DNA of 60,000 nt from Polytrichum commune (GCA_950295325.1 OX485805.1:43922758-43982757); one strand, 5' to 3'. Positions 24,001-35,530 are shown, numbered from the stretch's first letter. Notes: generated by a model not told the origin, from the letters alone. Program-made: numbers and translations.

Positions 24001-27000
24001 ACGAGCCTTCATTCACACAGCCGACCATGTATCAGGTAGGCCTTGTTCAAGAAGCCTCTTCCCTTAAACATTAGTTGTTTTAGTGCAATATTTGCATTCT
24101 CTAATGTTCAAATTTTGGTAGTACTTAATCATTGCATCCCATGATGATATTGATCTCACACGCTTTTTAGGCTGCCACGCTCGAGGATGCCGATGGTCTG
24201 ACATCATTTAGCTTACTGCGAAATTTTGATGGCGGACACTAATAGATGTCATTGTGGATCTATACTGACTGCTTCAGGTAATCAAGAGTCACCCACCATC
24301 ACTTGACATCTACATGAAAAGGTTGATTGATCAAAAGCAACTCCCGGAAGAGGAGGTCTCGAGGCTCCAGGACAATGTCTTCCGTATCCTCAATGAGGAG
24401 TTTGACAACAGCAAGGAATATGTCCCAAGTACACGTGATTGGTTAGCAGCTTACTGGGCTGGCTTCAAAGGACCAGAACAACTCTCTCGGATCCGTAATA
24501 CAGGGTATGTGCCCCTTAGGGTTTCCATCAATGCACAGTATGCTATCAATGTCAATGTTTATTAGTAGTGGTAGCTTGTCTGCCTGACATTTTCTTATAC
24601 TTTTTGTGGTCGCTTTTGTGATTTAGTGTGAAGCCGGAGATTTTAAAGAATGTTGGGACTTCAATTACGACGCTTCCTGAAAATTTCATGCCTCACCGAG
24701 GTATCAAGAGAGTGTATGATGCAAGGAAACAAATGATTGAGTCAGGAGAAGGTGTTGATTGGGCAACTGCTGAGGCCCTTGCATTTGCTACACTCTTGGT
24801 TGAAGGTACATCTTGCAATTTTCTGGAGTGCGGTCTGCATTGCCTGTCAAAGTGTGTCTTCTTTGAAGTGCTGAAATTAGAAGTGGGATGTGTTCTGCAC
24901 CTCGGTTTGTTTGTGTTAGCAGCACACATGCAGGATGAATAGGATTTCTATGTTGCTCCTCCTTACAGTTGAATTCATTCCTGTGTGCATATCTTTCCTG
25001 CAGTAGCTTCGACACACAAGTGGCTTTTTAGTACAGATCAAGAAGTCCATCTTCCTTTTCTGCTATTCGGTCTTTAGTTCCTTGATTACCAAGTGTTGTC
25101 TAGATGATACTTTCAAGGATGTTCGTCCAGATGAGGAGTTGGGAGTAGCTGTCAATCAGATCTAGCTCAGACACATAAAAATTGTCCTGTTCCAGACTTT
25201 GAAGCTATGTCTAAGTATTCAAGTTATTATGCCTCAACTTCTTACAACATTTGTATGTTTCAGGCAACCATGTTCGACTAAGTGGGCAGGATGTAGAGCG
25301 AGGTACTTTCAGCCATCGTCATTCTGTGTTGCATGACCAAAAGACGGGGGAGAAGTATTGTCCCCTTGATCATGTTATGATGAATCAAGAAGAGGAGATG
25401 TTTACTGTCAGTAACAGGTAGGTGATTGGTCATGATTTTGTTTTTACTTTTTTATTCTTAGTAGCACTAAGGCATAAACTACAGCTATAATGGATGCATA
25501 TGAGCTTCAAACAATATTGAATGGTTGAACTGTCAGGAAACGATTGAGTAGAAAAACTTGTGTTAAATATTGGTGGGTTATGTATAAAATGTTCTACATT
25601 TCACAGGGGTCCTACAAAGAAAAGCAGGATGCAGCTGCATGTGTTTGGTACACTGTCTTCAAGAGTCAGGGTAGTGATGCAAACTTGGGAAAATTTATGC
25701 ATTCTTCTTAGTCTTAGTCATGTAAATTTAGTTTCTCTCTATCTCAAGAGAATTGTATCTTCTGACTAAATTTGGCGCGCAGAATTATTTCTGTTGCCTG
25801 CTGAGTGAGTTGCAATCTGTTACTTGCTTGTATGTGGTGTGTAACTCCATTTTTTGTGCAATACAGCTCCCTCTCCGAGTTTGCAGTCCTTGGTTTTGAA
25901 TTGGGCTACTCGATGGAGAACCCCAACTCTTTGGTGTGTTGGGAGGCCCAGTTTGGTGACTTTGCAAATGGAGCACAAGTCATTTATGACCAGTTTTTAA
26001 GTAGCGGTGAGTCGAAATGGCTTCGACAGGCTGGTCTAGTGTGTATGTTGCCTCATGGCTATGATGGCCAAGGACCTGAGCATTCGAGTGCACGTCTTGA
26101 AAGATACCTTCAGGTACTCTATTTGCACTAAAGTTTTCTTGCATTGAAAGTCCAGACTCCAGGTCATATTCCACTTGCCAACAATTTTATTTGAAGTCAT
26201 TGTTCTTGGTGGTAGCATCCTGGAATTAGCTCTAGTTGTATATCATTTTAAATTGTTTTACAATTTTCCAAAACAGAAATTTTTATGAGATGGAAATGCC
26301 ATTGGTGTATTGTCGTTAGATAAAGTACTATAGATTGTCAATTTGTATGAAGACATTGGAAAGGCACTATTTTCCTTGCTGACATTGTCTGCACCTCGTA
26401 CATCCAGTTCTCAAGGTTGTGTACATCTAACAATATTACACGATTCTGTTGCTTTCAGATGAGTGATGACAATCCATATGCAATCCCAGAAATGGATCCA
26501 AGTCTAAGGCGTCAAATTCAGGAAGTGAATTGGCAGGTGGTCAATGTTACCACACCTGCCAATTACTTCCATGTGCTCCGACGACAGGTATGCTGTTATC
26601 TGAACTTTTATTGAAATTGCTTCTTGTTGTCTGCATCTTCAAAGGTTCATGGTTTGTTATCTGTTACTTCACTACTGCTCCTTTCTGCTTTACAAAGTGC
26701 ACTTTTGTTGTTATGTGGTTAGGATACAATTTTTTCTGTACTGACATCTGGTGTGGTTGTGCAGATTCATAGAGATTTCCGGAAGCCTCTCATCATCATG
26801 TCACCAAAGAATCTTCTCCGACACAAGTCATGTGTCTCCAATCTCTCGGAGTTTGATGATGTTCAAGGTCACCCTGGTTTCGACAGACAGGGAACTCGGT
26901 TTAAGCGTTTAATCAAAGACAAGAATGAACATGGTGCAGTTGAGGAGGGAATTCGTAGGCTGGTCCTCTGCTCTGGAAAGGTGGGTTTTTTAGGTCTAAG

Positions 27001-27652
27001 ATGTAAATGATTGTGCTACTATGTCTCGGACTATCTGGGCCCAGGGATTCATTACCAGTTGGTCCTATCATCTCATACTTGGATCTTTATAACGGTGCAG
27101 GTGTACTATGAGCTTGATGAAGAGCGTAGCCGAGTGGGGGCCGATGATGTTGCCATCTGTCGAATTGAGCAACTCTGTCCTGTTCCATATGACCTTGTCT
27201 TCAGGGAGCTCAAGAGATATCCCAGTATGTTCTTACCCTGCCACACCTGTACCCATGCACATTTTTGCTTGTTGAATTTATGCTTTTCACCAGTAGCAAA
27301 TGGAGTCCTGTGATCATGTCACAAGGTGCTATATAGTTTGATCATACAGTATCATATTCATGCCTTACAAGGGTAGCAATCTAGCCTCCTGATATAATTA
27401 TGTGGTTCTTGAACAGATGCTGAAATTGCTTGGGTGCAAGAAGAGCCAATGAACATGGGTGCATTCTCCTACCTTGCACCAAGGCTTGCGACTGCTCTAA
27501 GGGAGTTGGGCCGTGGGAAGTTTGAGGACATTAAGTATGTTGGAAGGCCACCTGCGGCTGCAACTGCCACAGGATTTGGGAGTGTACACAAGCAGGAACA
27601 AATGGAGCTTGTTCAAAAAGCTATGCAAGAGGCTCCCATCAAGTTTCCTTGA
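21098..27652 (+). CDS. 2-oxoglutarate dehydrogenase E1 component, mitochondrial, 12 exons
   Basis: This is the thiamine-diphosphate E1 subunit that decarboxylates 2-oxoglutarate in the TCA cycle. Exons are 21098-21732, 22478-22716, 23066-23547, 23787-24035, 24278-24504, 24627-24805, 25264-25417, 25867-26113, 26459-26587, 26765-26980, 27101-27224 and 27417-27652. All introns are GT-AG, and phases give an intact 1038-residue protein; Arabidopsis E1 is about 1025. Residues 1 to about 70 are basic and Ser/Ala-rich with few acids, as in a mitochondrial transit peptide. The E1 N-terminal segment [20 protein letters not shown] follows. HRGRLNVL is at 314-321. The cofactor motif runs from GDGS (417-420) to NN (450-451). 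[10 protein letters not shown] is in exon 4 and [14 protein letters not shown] in exon 8. [12 protein letters not shown] spans exons 10 and 11. Nothing is broken or missing, so the gene appears functional. The upstream start at 21098 is the first in-frame ATG. Confidence 0.97.
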
Positions 27653-28317
27653 GCTCTTTGCACAAAGCTATGGACTCTTTTGACCAGGATAAAATACTAA
27701 CCTTGGCATTAATCTGAGCTGAGCCTCCAAGGTTACCTACTCCTGCTGTCACACATATCACATCACCAGAAGTGGAATGCTTATTAGCATTCTGTCACAC
27801 ATATCACATCTCATATCACCAGAAGTGGAATGCTTATTAGCATATTGGGCGGCCTCTCATTTACATTCTGTTGGTGAGAGGTTTCTCAGTCTACCTCTGC
27901 CTTATCACTCTTTTACCAGATTGCTGTGCCTGGTCAACCTGCTTCAAGACCAGACCTACCCTTTCGGCCAAGAGTACCATTTGGAATGAGTGATTTAGGA
28001 GACATGCCAAACATGGGTAGTAAAACATGTTTACATCTGCAGGCGGCTTTCAATTCAGTAGGAACCTAGCAAACTTCTACAGTAGTGCCCAGATGTTTAT
28101 TGAAGAGAGGGATTTGCTAGGAGGCTGTTTGTTCTTGGTGATCGTATACACAGCTGGGTTCTTGTGTGTCTTCATGAGGGGCAATGTGAGCCAGCTTCGC
28201 CTGTGATTTCAGCAGATTCATTGACACATGAAAGGTCATTTTCTGTTGATTAATTTCAAACATGTATTTGTGAACCTGTTCTTGCAAACAATTCGAAATC
28301 TTTACTCGTTTCTCTCT
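27653..28317 (+). other. Probable 3' UTR and downstream flank of the E1 gene
   Basis: This follows the TGA at 27650-27652. It contains a tandem duplication: about 27746-27791 (CTGTCACACATATCACAT... to TTATTAGCAT) is repeated at 27792-27843 with a 6-bp insertion in the second copy. No canonical AATAAA was found, which is not unusual for plant transcripts. The true cleavage site cannot be read from sequence. Confidence 0.5.
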
Positions 28318-28425
28318 GCCCCAAAATGCAAGAACCTTTGGTCCGATTTTTTTTCTTCTTTCTTCCTTTCTTTCTTTTGAGCATTTTGGGCGACCTGATT
28401 AAGGGAGGCTGGTGAAGTATAAACT
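28318..28425 (+). repeat. Dispersed repeat family G, copy 1 (pyrimidine tract then GAGCATTTTGGGCGACC)
   Basis: The order is TGCAAGAACCTTTGGTCCGA, a T/C-rich tract, then GAGCATTTTGGGCGACCT. The same order occurs at about 47897-48080 and, inverted, at about 57960-58150. Because the sequence on both sides of the pyrimidine tract is conserved, the tract is internal to the repeat rather than a terminal tail. Confidence 0.65.
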
Positions 28426-28541
28426 TTTTTTGGGGTCACCCTTTTTTGAGTGGTTTGTGGATCCAAGAATGGACATCCAAAAAAAAAGTGCTTGAAAGAG
28501 ATTGACTATGTATTCAGAACTTGCTAAGCACTTTAGGCTTA

Positions 28542-29178
28542 GGGCCAAGTTCCATGTACCGGTCCGGTCCGTTCTTTTGGATGGGTGAGAAACGGGTGAC
28601 ATCATCCAAAAAATGGGTGATGTCACCCGTTTTTTGGAAGGGTACTTCTATGTGGGGTGCCGGTTTATTGGGATTTCCTACTTTCTAACTAAATTTGGTG
28701 ATACGTAAGACATGACACTTTATGAAGGTGACCGGCAATGGAGGTCATCCTCATTGAACTTTTCATATTTGATTTGCACATCAATTTCCATACCCCTAAT
28801 TGATAATTTAATTATCAATATAACTACTACATAAAATGAAATAATTATGTGTTTATTTTAAGGGAATTTAACTGTAACACCTAAATGATACCAAAATATT
28901 ATTTAAATAATAATACTTATATATTTATATTTATATCCTAGGTGACCGGCCGATCCGGTCACCATAGCTCTCTAACCGGCACATGTCCTTCACGTTGCCG
29001 TTAGGACTGCCGGTCCTTTGGCACCCGTTCTTCCACAACACAAAACGTGGGACACCCATCCATGGGGGGTACTGGTCCTTGGGTGAGAAGGATGGGCACA
29101 TGGCACCACCCTCTTTTCACCGGCCCACCCATTTATTTTTGAAAAAAACGGACCGGACCGGCACATGGAACTTGGCCC
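28542..29178. mobile_element. Tourist/PIF-Harbinger-like MITE (637 bp)
   Basis: Direct TTA duplications flank it at 28539-28541 and 29179-29181. The ends are GGGCCAAGTTCCATGTACC and the complement of GGGCCAAGTTCCATGTGCC, and the inverted match continues through GGTCCGGTCCGTT with one mismatch in about 32 bp. Close to the left end lies an internal palindrome, AAACGGGTGACATCA paired with TGATGTCACCCGTTT (about 28588-28633). Another CCGGTCACC-rich palindrome lies at about 28940-28965. No protein is encoded. The 3-bp TTA duplication and the GGGCC terminus are typical of PIF/Harbinger MITEs. Confidence 0.9.
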
Positions 29179-29228
29179 TTAGTATGTAGGGCACGTAATG
29201 GGGCAGATGATGAGAAAAAGAATCTCGC

Positions 29229-29684
29229 TCACTACATTGTTTTATGGTATTCAGTGTCACAAGCGAATTAGTGTCACTTACCCTATTTAGAAGCGTATGC
29301 TAGGTTGTATAGATGATGAAGAATCCATGACACTTGGCATTCGAGTGCGCTTACTAAATATCTTATCATGAGTATGTTTAATAGTGATATGACATGGATG
29401 TCTACGTTCCACAATGGTGTATAACTGACTAAAGTGTACACAAACAACACTTGCCATCAGTAAGCCCAAAAATATCGTCTCCTTGCATGCTAAAATGCAA
29501 GACTATCATCTAATGTATCCTGATGAGCTACTCTAAATGTCAAAATGAAGATATTTTTCCACTTGAAGAAGTAACTGATGTTGACTAATGCAATCAATAG
29601 GCATGACACTTTGAGACTTTAGGTATCTAGTTTAGGCCCTTTGCAAAATAGTGTATGTGACACTAAATACCATACACAGTGTAT
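29229..29684. mobile_element. MITE family B, copy 1
   Basis: The left end TCACTACATTGTTTTATGGT ATTCAGTGTCAC is matched inverted by GTGACACTAAATACCATACA CAGTGTA on the right. The interior is shared with 56098-56775 and, in part, with about 35335-35530, including 'CATCTAGTTTAGGCCC' or 'TATCTAGTTTAGGCCC'. The ends resemble family A (CACTAAATA...), so the two families may share a transposase source. Confidence 0.75.
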
Positions 29685-29917
29685 AGGTTTTCAATAGATG
29701 CCCACCTACCTTCCTCTTGGCCGGTTAGTCGAGCAACCTCACTGTCCCAACACCTTGCCAAACAAGGATTTAACACTTGGCAGAAAACAACAACCATGTA
29801 GAAGGCATCATGTGGGGTCCATCTCATTGGGAAACCCATGACAACCCAACCACATCAAAAATTGCATTTGAGGTTTTCCTTGCTAAATAATGGAACTCTT
29901 TCCATCTTGTCATGAAG

Positions 29918-30165
29918 AAACTACACTGAATATGATGTTTAATACTTACTATTTGAATTTACACAATGCTATATATTTATATTATTGAATTACCAAGTAA
30001 AGATGTTGATGTTCTATAATGTCCAAATAGACATATATCCAACAATTGTTAAGTATCTATAGATACAATAAATAGGCATATATCCAACAATTTACTATCT
30101 ATAGATATAGCATTGCGTAATTCCCAAATAGTAAGTGGCATTAATCATCATATTTAGTGTAGTTT
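29918..30165. mobile_element. Fold-back MITE related to family A by its ends
   Basis: The ends are AAACTACACTGAATATGATG and CATCATATTTAGTGTAGTTT. Inverted pairing continues inward through ACTTACTATTTG...ACACAATGCTATAT and its near-complement, giving arms of about 85 bp. The loop contains a direct repeat of CATATATCCAACAATT. The terminal 20 bp match family A, but the interior does not. Confidence 0.8.
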
Positions 30166-30246
30166 ACCTCCAACTCAAGGATTTTCTCAAATACGAATGT
30201 GAATTGTCCTTGAAGTAGCCATTGATACCACCACAATGCACGATCA

Positions 30247-30561
30247 TTGTTGTTTACTACACTTCGATTCATAGACTTGCCATTGAAATTGGGTGCTGAT
30301 CGATTGTCCCTATTTTCTAGAGATTATAGATTATGCCACTTTTACTCTTATAATGCAGTTGAAAATGAGGTAGACTTTGTGTTGGAGGGTCCCCTATATA
30401 GCCCCATTATAGATAAGTTTCCATCACTATTTGAGAATATTGTATTAGGGAGCCTCAAGTCTTTCTTTCAATTGAACCAGCTAGTTGACATCAACCTCTA
30501 TCTCATGAAGTCTACCACACTCCGCCAGTCTAGGGAATTAGCCAGTTTGAAACCATCTTGA
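30247..30561 (+). pseudogene. Remnant of a LINE-type ORF2 C-terminus (post-reverse-transcriptase region)
   Basis: A 104-codon frame reads like the segment downstream of reverse transcriptase in plant LINEs, where a Cys/His cluster of the form CxxC...H...C precedes PLY. Here the segment is CHFYSYNAVENEVDFVLEG, followed by PLYSPI. The first Cys (residue 30) is kept. Tyr 33 stands where the second Cys is expected, Asp 43 where His is expected, and Gly 48 where the last Cys is expected. The frame has no ATG start and no upstream polymerase domain. It is therefore a decayed fragment. The assignment is from family knowledge, not a search. Confidence 0.4.
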
Positions 30562-30908
30562 TGTACTTTAAGCCTCAGTGGTTGTTTGGCTTCATGGACT
30601 TTAAAATCAACTTCATTTCATCGCCAACGCAAAATTTGTTTGGGATCGGAGGTAATCGCATGTTCACTCCTAATTGGAGGCTTGCGAAAGAATGTACTTG
30701 GATTGAATTGGAACCTAACAAATTGCAAGAACTTTGGCACTTTGGTTGGTTTAGTTGATCAAATTTCTTGACAAACTCTTGAAGATTTGCAATTACGGGC
30801 ACGTAGATGAGTTCCTTGTAATTGCTTTGAATATCTTAGAAGGCCCTTTGGCACACGTGTAAAATGGCCCTTATGGTATAATATGTGCATAGGTATGTTA
30901 TTACAAAA

Positions 30909-31043
30909 GAGCCACTTTATACATGAGCCAAGGGCCGTGACCACGAGACTGCGAAGGCCGTTGAATCTCATGCAAGGCTGTACTATTGGAAATTGAAATC
31001 CAATTTACATGGTCACGGGCCCTCAAGCTTATTGTAAAGCCAC
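30909..31043. mobile_element. Short MITE family C, copy 1 (about 135 bp)
   Basis: The left end GAGCCACTTTATACATGAGC CAAGGGCCGTGACC is matched inverted by GGTCACGGGCCCTCAAGCTT...AAAGCCAC. Related sequence occurs at 37482-37615 and, as a fragment, at 55749-55780. No coding capacity. Confidence 0.65.
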
Positions 31044-32088
31044 ATGCCACCAACCTCTCAATCAAATGCTATTTGATTATTGTTTTATTTATGTAGGTCC
31101 TTTTGTATAGTAAATCATAATAATAAATCAAGGATTGTGCGATTTTACGTGCCATGAAACAATATATTGTTGCCATGTATAAGTCCATGTAGACTTTTCA
31201 TCCATTTGAATGTCCACACTCTCTTAGGCCATCAACTTGAATGAAGAGAGATCTTTATGGTATGATTAGTGTACACTCCACAATGAGCAAAGTTGGTTTT
31301 AAATGGAGGGATAAGCATACCATCACGCCTTAAAAAAACATTATATTGACATTGTATGATAGCAATAAATTTTGTCTAGTCATGTAAAGTCGCTCTTACT
31401 TAATACCTTCCTTCCTTCCTTCCCCACCACAATCACATCTCCCTCTTGAATCCCATAAGCCAAATTTTGACTTCCCAGACTCTAGAATCAAGTTCCTTTC
31501 CTCTCCTTTCCTTTCCTTTCCTTTCATTGACAGAGTCAAATTTTGCAACCAAGTAGGAGGGGCACCATCCATGGGACTTATTATCTCAGAATCTTCCCAA
31601 TGAGCCACACTATGTAATCCTAATACTACAAGCCACAATAATTTTCTAGAACTTGGACACTAATTCTCATAATGGGAAATAATGTGGGCCACAATATTTT
31701 CAACCCACACTAAATTTCTACTTGAAAATTTGTGCTAGCCACATTTTTTGTGTTTCTAACAAATTAATGAGGGTGATAAGCTTTTTTTGGTGCTACTTTT
31801 TGATGTAAGGTGATACTAAAAAAACGAATGTGGCCCCATGTTAATTAATTCCACTTAATTTTCCACCCACACTAATAAGACTATTTAGTGTACCATTCAT
31901 GTTAAAATTTTCCCACTGATCTGTACCATGAAAGGCTATGTAATAAATAGTAATGAAATACTTATTACATTTTTAAAACAAATGAAGAAACTTCATTGCC
32001 CAAAAAAAGACCTGAACAAAAACCTCTCAAGTTTGGAAAGCTATGTTGATAGTGTGTGGTTCATTTGGGCTTTATGAATTCACTCACA
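31044..32088. other. Gene-free stretch with short CT-rich tracts
   Basis: TTCC repeats occur at about 31407-31424 and again at 31498-31527. No gene was recognised. Confidence 0.5.
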
Positions 32089-32958
32089 CTCTAACCTTGT
32101 TAATACGACACTCGTGTTACAACACCCTCAATATTACGACACATTTTTGCGAGACCAAACATTTTAGTTCAAAACTCCCTCTTTTTTACAACTATGACAC
32201 TCGATAATGTGACATTTAGAATCTTTTTTCCTTCATATTGAAGAGGTAGTTAATGCTGAAATTCTTTCATCTATGTTGTGTACATCTAAAATACATCCAT
32301 TTTCACTTGGGAACTCTTTGGGAATTTAATGAGAATTAGGGTTACTAGTGTAGAATGGACATGGTTAGGGTTAGAGTGGCCTCCTGCCTTGTATGTTGCC
32401 TTGCACTAATGGTGATATGGAAAAGAGATTACCGAGCTAGGATTGAGTACAAATGAGTTGGTGGATGCTGCTTTGGGAACCAATTATGCACAAGACCTTG
32501 ATCTTAATGTTGATCTAGATTCAATAGATGTGGATGATGTTGCTCCACCTACAGTAAAGCTTCGTGATGCTAAATGTCATGCATCATTGTTGTCTAGTTT
32601 CTTACTAGAGAACTCTTTATATTTTGGTGTTAATGAAATTATTAGTTTTCAAAAGTTAGACGGGAATTTAAATAAGATGACAGTTGCTAACTTGGGTAGG
32701 CAACACCAAAGATCTTTGGACTCTTATTTCAAGAGTTCTTGAGAATATATGTATTTGTTTGGAGTCATAAATTATCATTTCATACCATCTCTATTGCTTA
32801 AACTCGTTGTATGCATTTTTAGGCTCATAATACTTATATTTTCATATTACCTCAATAATATGACAACTTTACGCCACTTGTCATATTAATGAGAAGACGA
32901 CACCTCGATAATATAACTTTTTTGTGTTTCCCAAACGTGTCATACTATAAAGAGGGAG
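32089..32958 (+). mobile_element. Internally deleted pogo/Tigger-like (Tc1/mariner superfamily) element
   Basis: The left end reads CTCTAACCTTGTTAATACGA CAC. The right end, read inward on the other strand, is CTCCCTCTTTATAGTATGAC AC. Both resemble the ACCTC...TATA...ACGACAC pattern of plant pogo-like ends such as Lemi1. Subterminal ATTACGACAC/AATATGACA repeats occur on both sides. Between them lies the tail of a transposase-like frame (32443-32742). At about 0.87 kb the element is too short for a full transposase, so it is a deletion derivative. No TA target duplication could be identified. Confidence 0.6.
32416..32742 (+). pseudogene. C-terminal fragment of a CENP-B/Tigger-like transposase
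   Basis: The open frame begins after a stop and has no ATG at a sensible place. It encodes an acidic linker (DLDLNVDLDSIDVDD), then LRDAKCHASLLSSFLLENS, and ends in LGRQHQRSLDSYFKSS. Plant pogo/Tigger transposases end in the same way: an acidic patch after the DDE domain, a helical segment, and a short QxSLDSFF-like tail. The DDE catalytic core and the N-terminal DNA-binding domain are absent. The position inside pogo-like ends supports the call. Confidence 0.5.
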
Positions 32959-33504
32959 AAAAGTATATCCTTTTCAAACCCCAACTTAAATAAGTTAGCA
33001 ATCGTCACCACCTTCCAAAATGATATGTTCGTCCACATTATTGTCATTGTGGGCCATGCCATCTAACAAATCGCATGAAACATAAAGGACATGAGAATCC
33101 AAAGTACATGAGAATCCAAAGTGAAGATTCTCTTTATTCTCTTCACACAATCACATTGGCTCATCTCCCAACCCTCCTATTCATTATTAAACCTAGAATG
33201 GTACTTAGATTTTTGTGCGGGTTAAGTCTTTGATTCTCATCGCAACACGTGTTTTTTGTTTTTCTTTTGTTTTTCTTTCTTTCTTTCAACTGTCCGTTCA
33301 CGTGTCCGTTCTTTACTACAAGTCAAATGCATTTCATGAGATGCAATAAGGTATATATCTCCGAGGTTGCACTTTTCATAACACGTATGAGTGTATGTAA
33401 TTTGAAGTTTTCCGTACTACGTATACATATGCTACACAAATTATAACTCATAGTTATGTACATGTATGGAGGACATCTAGAAAAAATATAATATTTGTAC
33501 TTGT

Positions 33505-34149
33505 ATGGTAGGATCATTTATTGAGGCTCATTTATTTGGAAGTATGGAGGATGATGAGGAGTGTGATTACGATCACACATTGATTGATGATTTTAGTGCA
33601 GAAGGTGGTGACAAGGAAAATTGTAGTGCTGGAGAGACAATTCAAACATGTGCAAGGATGTTTGTCATAGAGACGGAATTGATGCAGTTGCAGGTTGAAA
33701 ACGATTTACATGAAGGTATGGAGTTGCACAATGTGCTTTGCCATGCCTTGGATATTCTAATTGATGAACATGAAAATGTTGAAATGTCCTCTCAATCTGA
33801 TGTAAAGTCCAATATGGCTTTTGTAGAGGTAGGGGAATCTAGAAATTTCAAAAGTACACTTGTTAGTCAATTGAATGGCAATCCAACTTTATTTGAAGAT
33901 CAATTGACTTGGATTAAGGTTGGCATATTATATATGAAGCCTAAACTCCTTACCGACACAAATCATGATACTATGTTAAATCCTAGTTATGATTTCGGAG
34001 TGTGTATTTTGAACATCCATGAAGCTAGAAGTGTCAAAAAAAAAAAAAAAAAAAAAAACACACGTGGTAGACCCAAAAATATTGCTCCGATTAAGGTTTG
34101 GTTTGTTGGGAGTGTTTATAGGATGTGTAGAAAAATTGGAAATCTTTAG
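33505..34149 (+). CDS. Hypothetical 214-residue protein with AT-hook-like motif
   Basis: An ATG-started frame of 215 codons, the longest outside the two host genes and long for this AT-rich DNA. The N-terminal half is acidic (SMEDDEECDYDHTLIDDFSA at about residues 13-32), and the middle is rich in Glu, Leu and His. Near the C-terminus a lysine run encoded by a 20-odd-base A tract (34037-34058) is followed by TRGRPKN, which resembles an AT-hook DNA-binding motif. No known domain was recognised. It sits 0.55 kb beyond a pogo-like remnant and may be mobile-element derived. The A tract is prone to length error, so the frame after it is less certain. A further short frame at 34197-34409 could be a continuation. 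Confidence 0.35.
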   Translation: MVGSFIEAHLFGSMEDDEECDYDHTLIDDFSAEGGDKENCSAGETIQTCARMFVIETELMQLQVENDLHEGMELHNVLCHALDILIDEHENVEMSSQSDVKSNMAFVEVGESRNFKSTLVSQLNGNPTLFEDQLTWIKVGILYMKPKLLTDTNHDTMLNPSYDFGVCILNIHEARSVKKKKKKKNTRGRPKNIAPIKVWFVGSVYRMCRKIGNL

Positions 34150-34599
34150 GTGGAGTAGAGGGATCCAATTGACTTGATGGACCGTCCATCAGACACATGG
34201 AGATTGGTTTATGTTGGTGTCAAAAAGGAACCAACAATAAGTGCACGTACAATTTTATGGAACATTTGATAGTAGATTTAGAAACAATAGTGGCATTAGC
34301 TTCTGTGACATATATTGTAGACTTAGATGCTCATGAGTTACATCCGGGAGATGAAATAGTCTTCAAAATCTTTATTAATGAATGCTATGGTTCTATGTTA
34401 TACATATGATAGAGTTGATTGTTATTCAAAGTATATTTGTATAATTATGTTAATGACTATATATGAATGTAAAGTATTTTACGTAAACGTATTGTCACTT
34501 GTGTTTTTATCATTGAAATTGTATGTGTATTGCTTCATTTTATAAAAAATCAAATTGAATATTGGGGTTTTTAGAGTATGTTGCAAACGTACGTGGTTC

Positions 34600-34790
34600 T
34601 TGGTTTTTATTGAAATGTGCATCCCCCCCAATGTATATATGTGGCCATATGATCAGTGTCAAGGGAGGATTTGGGGCATTATTGGTCAAAATCCTAGTGT
34701 TTCCAAGTCCAACCGGTTACATAATATTCTTGAGCTGCATGGTTGTGTTTCATTCTTTATTTAGCTTCTGACATGGGCCTCCGCTATCTC
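34600..34790 (+). repeat. Dispersed repeat family H (GGTCAAAATCCTAGTG block), copy 1
   Basis: The block GGCATTATTGGTCAAAATCC TAGTGTTTCCAAGTCCAACCGGTTACAT recurs at about 38297-38372 (GATCGGTCAAAATCCTAGTG) and at about 48668-48760 (GTTGGTCAAGATCCCAGTG). Copies are diverged. The class is unknown. Confidence 0.55.
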
Positions 34791-34835
34791 ACCTTCTTGG
34801 GAAGAAACGTAGAAAATAAGAAGAAATTCACTTTT

Positions 34836-35036
34836 GTCCAGTTAATGAACAATGTATAGTGTTGGTATGCACAATATGAATATCATGAATAGTGTCGGTA
34901 CTTTCAATGATAGTATTGCTATGAATAGTATATGTAGGGTATAATACCTAGATGAACAATGTTTCCTATGAATACTACTAGGTGGAACAATGATTATTGT
35001 GAATAGTGCCGGGAGTATACCATAGCTCTCTAACAA
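34836..35036 (+). repeat. Repeat family E (GAACAATG/ATGAATAGT rich), copy 1
   Basis: ATGAATAGT and GAACAATG units recur several times within about 200 bp. The same arrangement appears inside both copies of the 0.75-kb duplication, at about 45470-45550 and 47640-47725. Confidence 0.5.
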
Positions 35037-35334
35037 TTTGGGTACCTTTTTGCCTAATAATTAATTAAAGTGCAAAAGTAAGTTAGGCAAGCCATAAAAT
35101 AATATTCTAAAATTGGTCAAATTCAAGAAGTAAATTTTTTAAAATTAGACGTTCATCCAAGTCATTTTCATAATTCATAGATGGTTTTCCTAATTTCATC
35201 TATGCCGGCTACGAATAACCTTAACACTTCCCTTAACCAACATTCCTTACCCTAAAGTTTGTCTTTTACGGTTTTGCTTGGCAATAAATTTTGCTATGTG
35301 TGAGAGTTATACATAGTGGTCTTTGTGAGACTCA

Positions 35335-35530
35335 AACTATCATCTCAAGGATCCCAATGTGTTGCACTAAACGTCATGATGTAAATGCTTTTTCACTTGA
35401 AAAAGTTACTTGTGATGACAAATAGTATCATATATGACAATTAGCAGACATGACACTTTGTGACCTCTAGGCATCTAGTTTAGGCCCTTCGAAAGTAGTG
35501 TGCGTGACACTAAATACCATAAATAGTGCA
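35335..35530. mobile_element. MITE family B, truncated copy (right half)
   Basis: This matches the right portion of 29229-29684 and of 56098-56775. It shares CTATCATCTCAAGGATCCCA ATGTG, 'GGCATCTAGTTTAGGCCC' and the terminal GTGACACTAAATACCATAAA TAGTG. The left half is missing. Confidence 0.65.
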
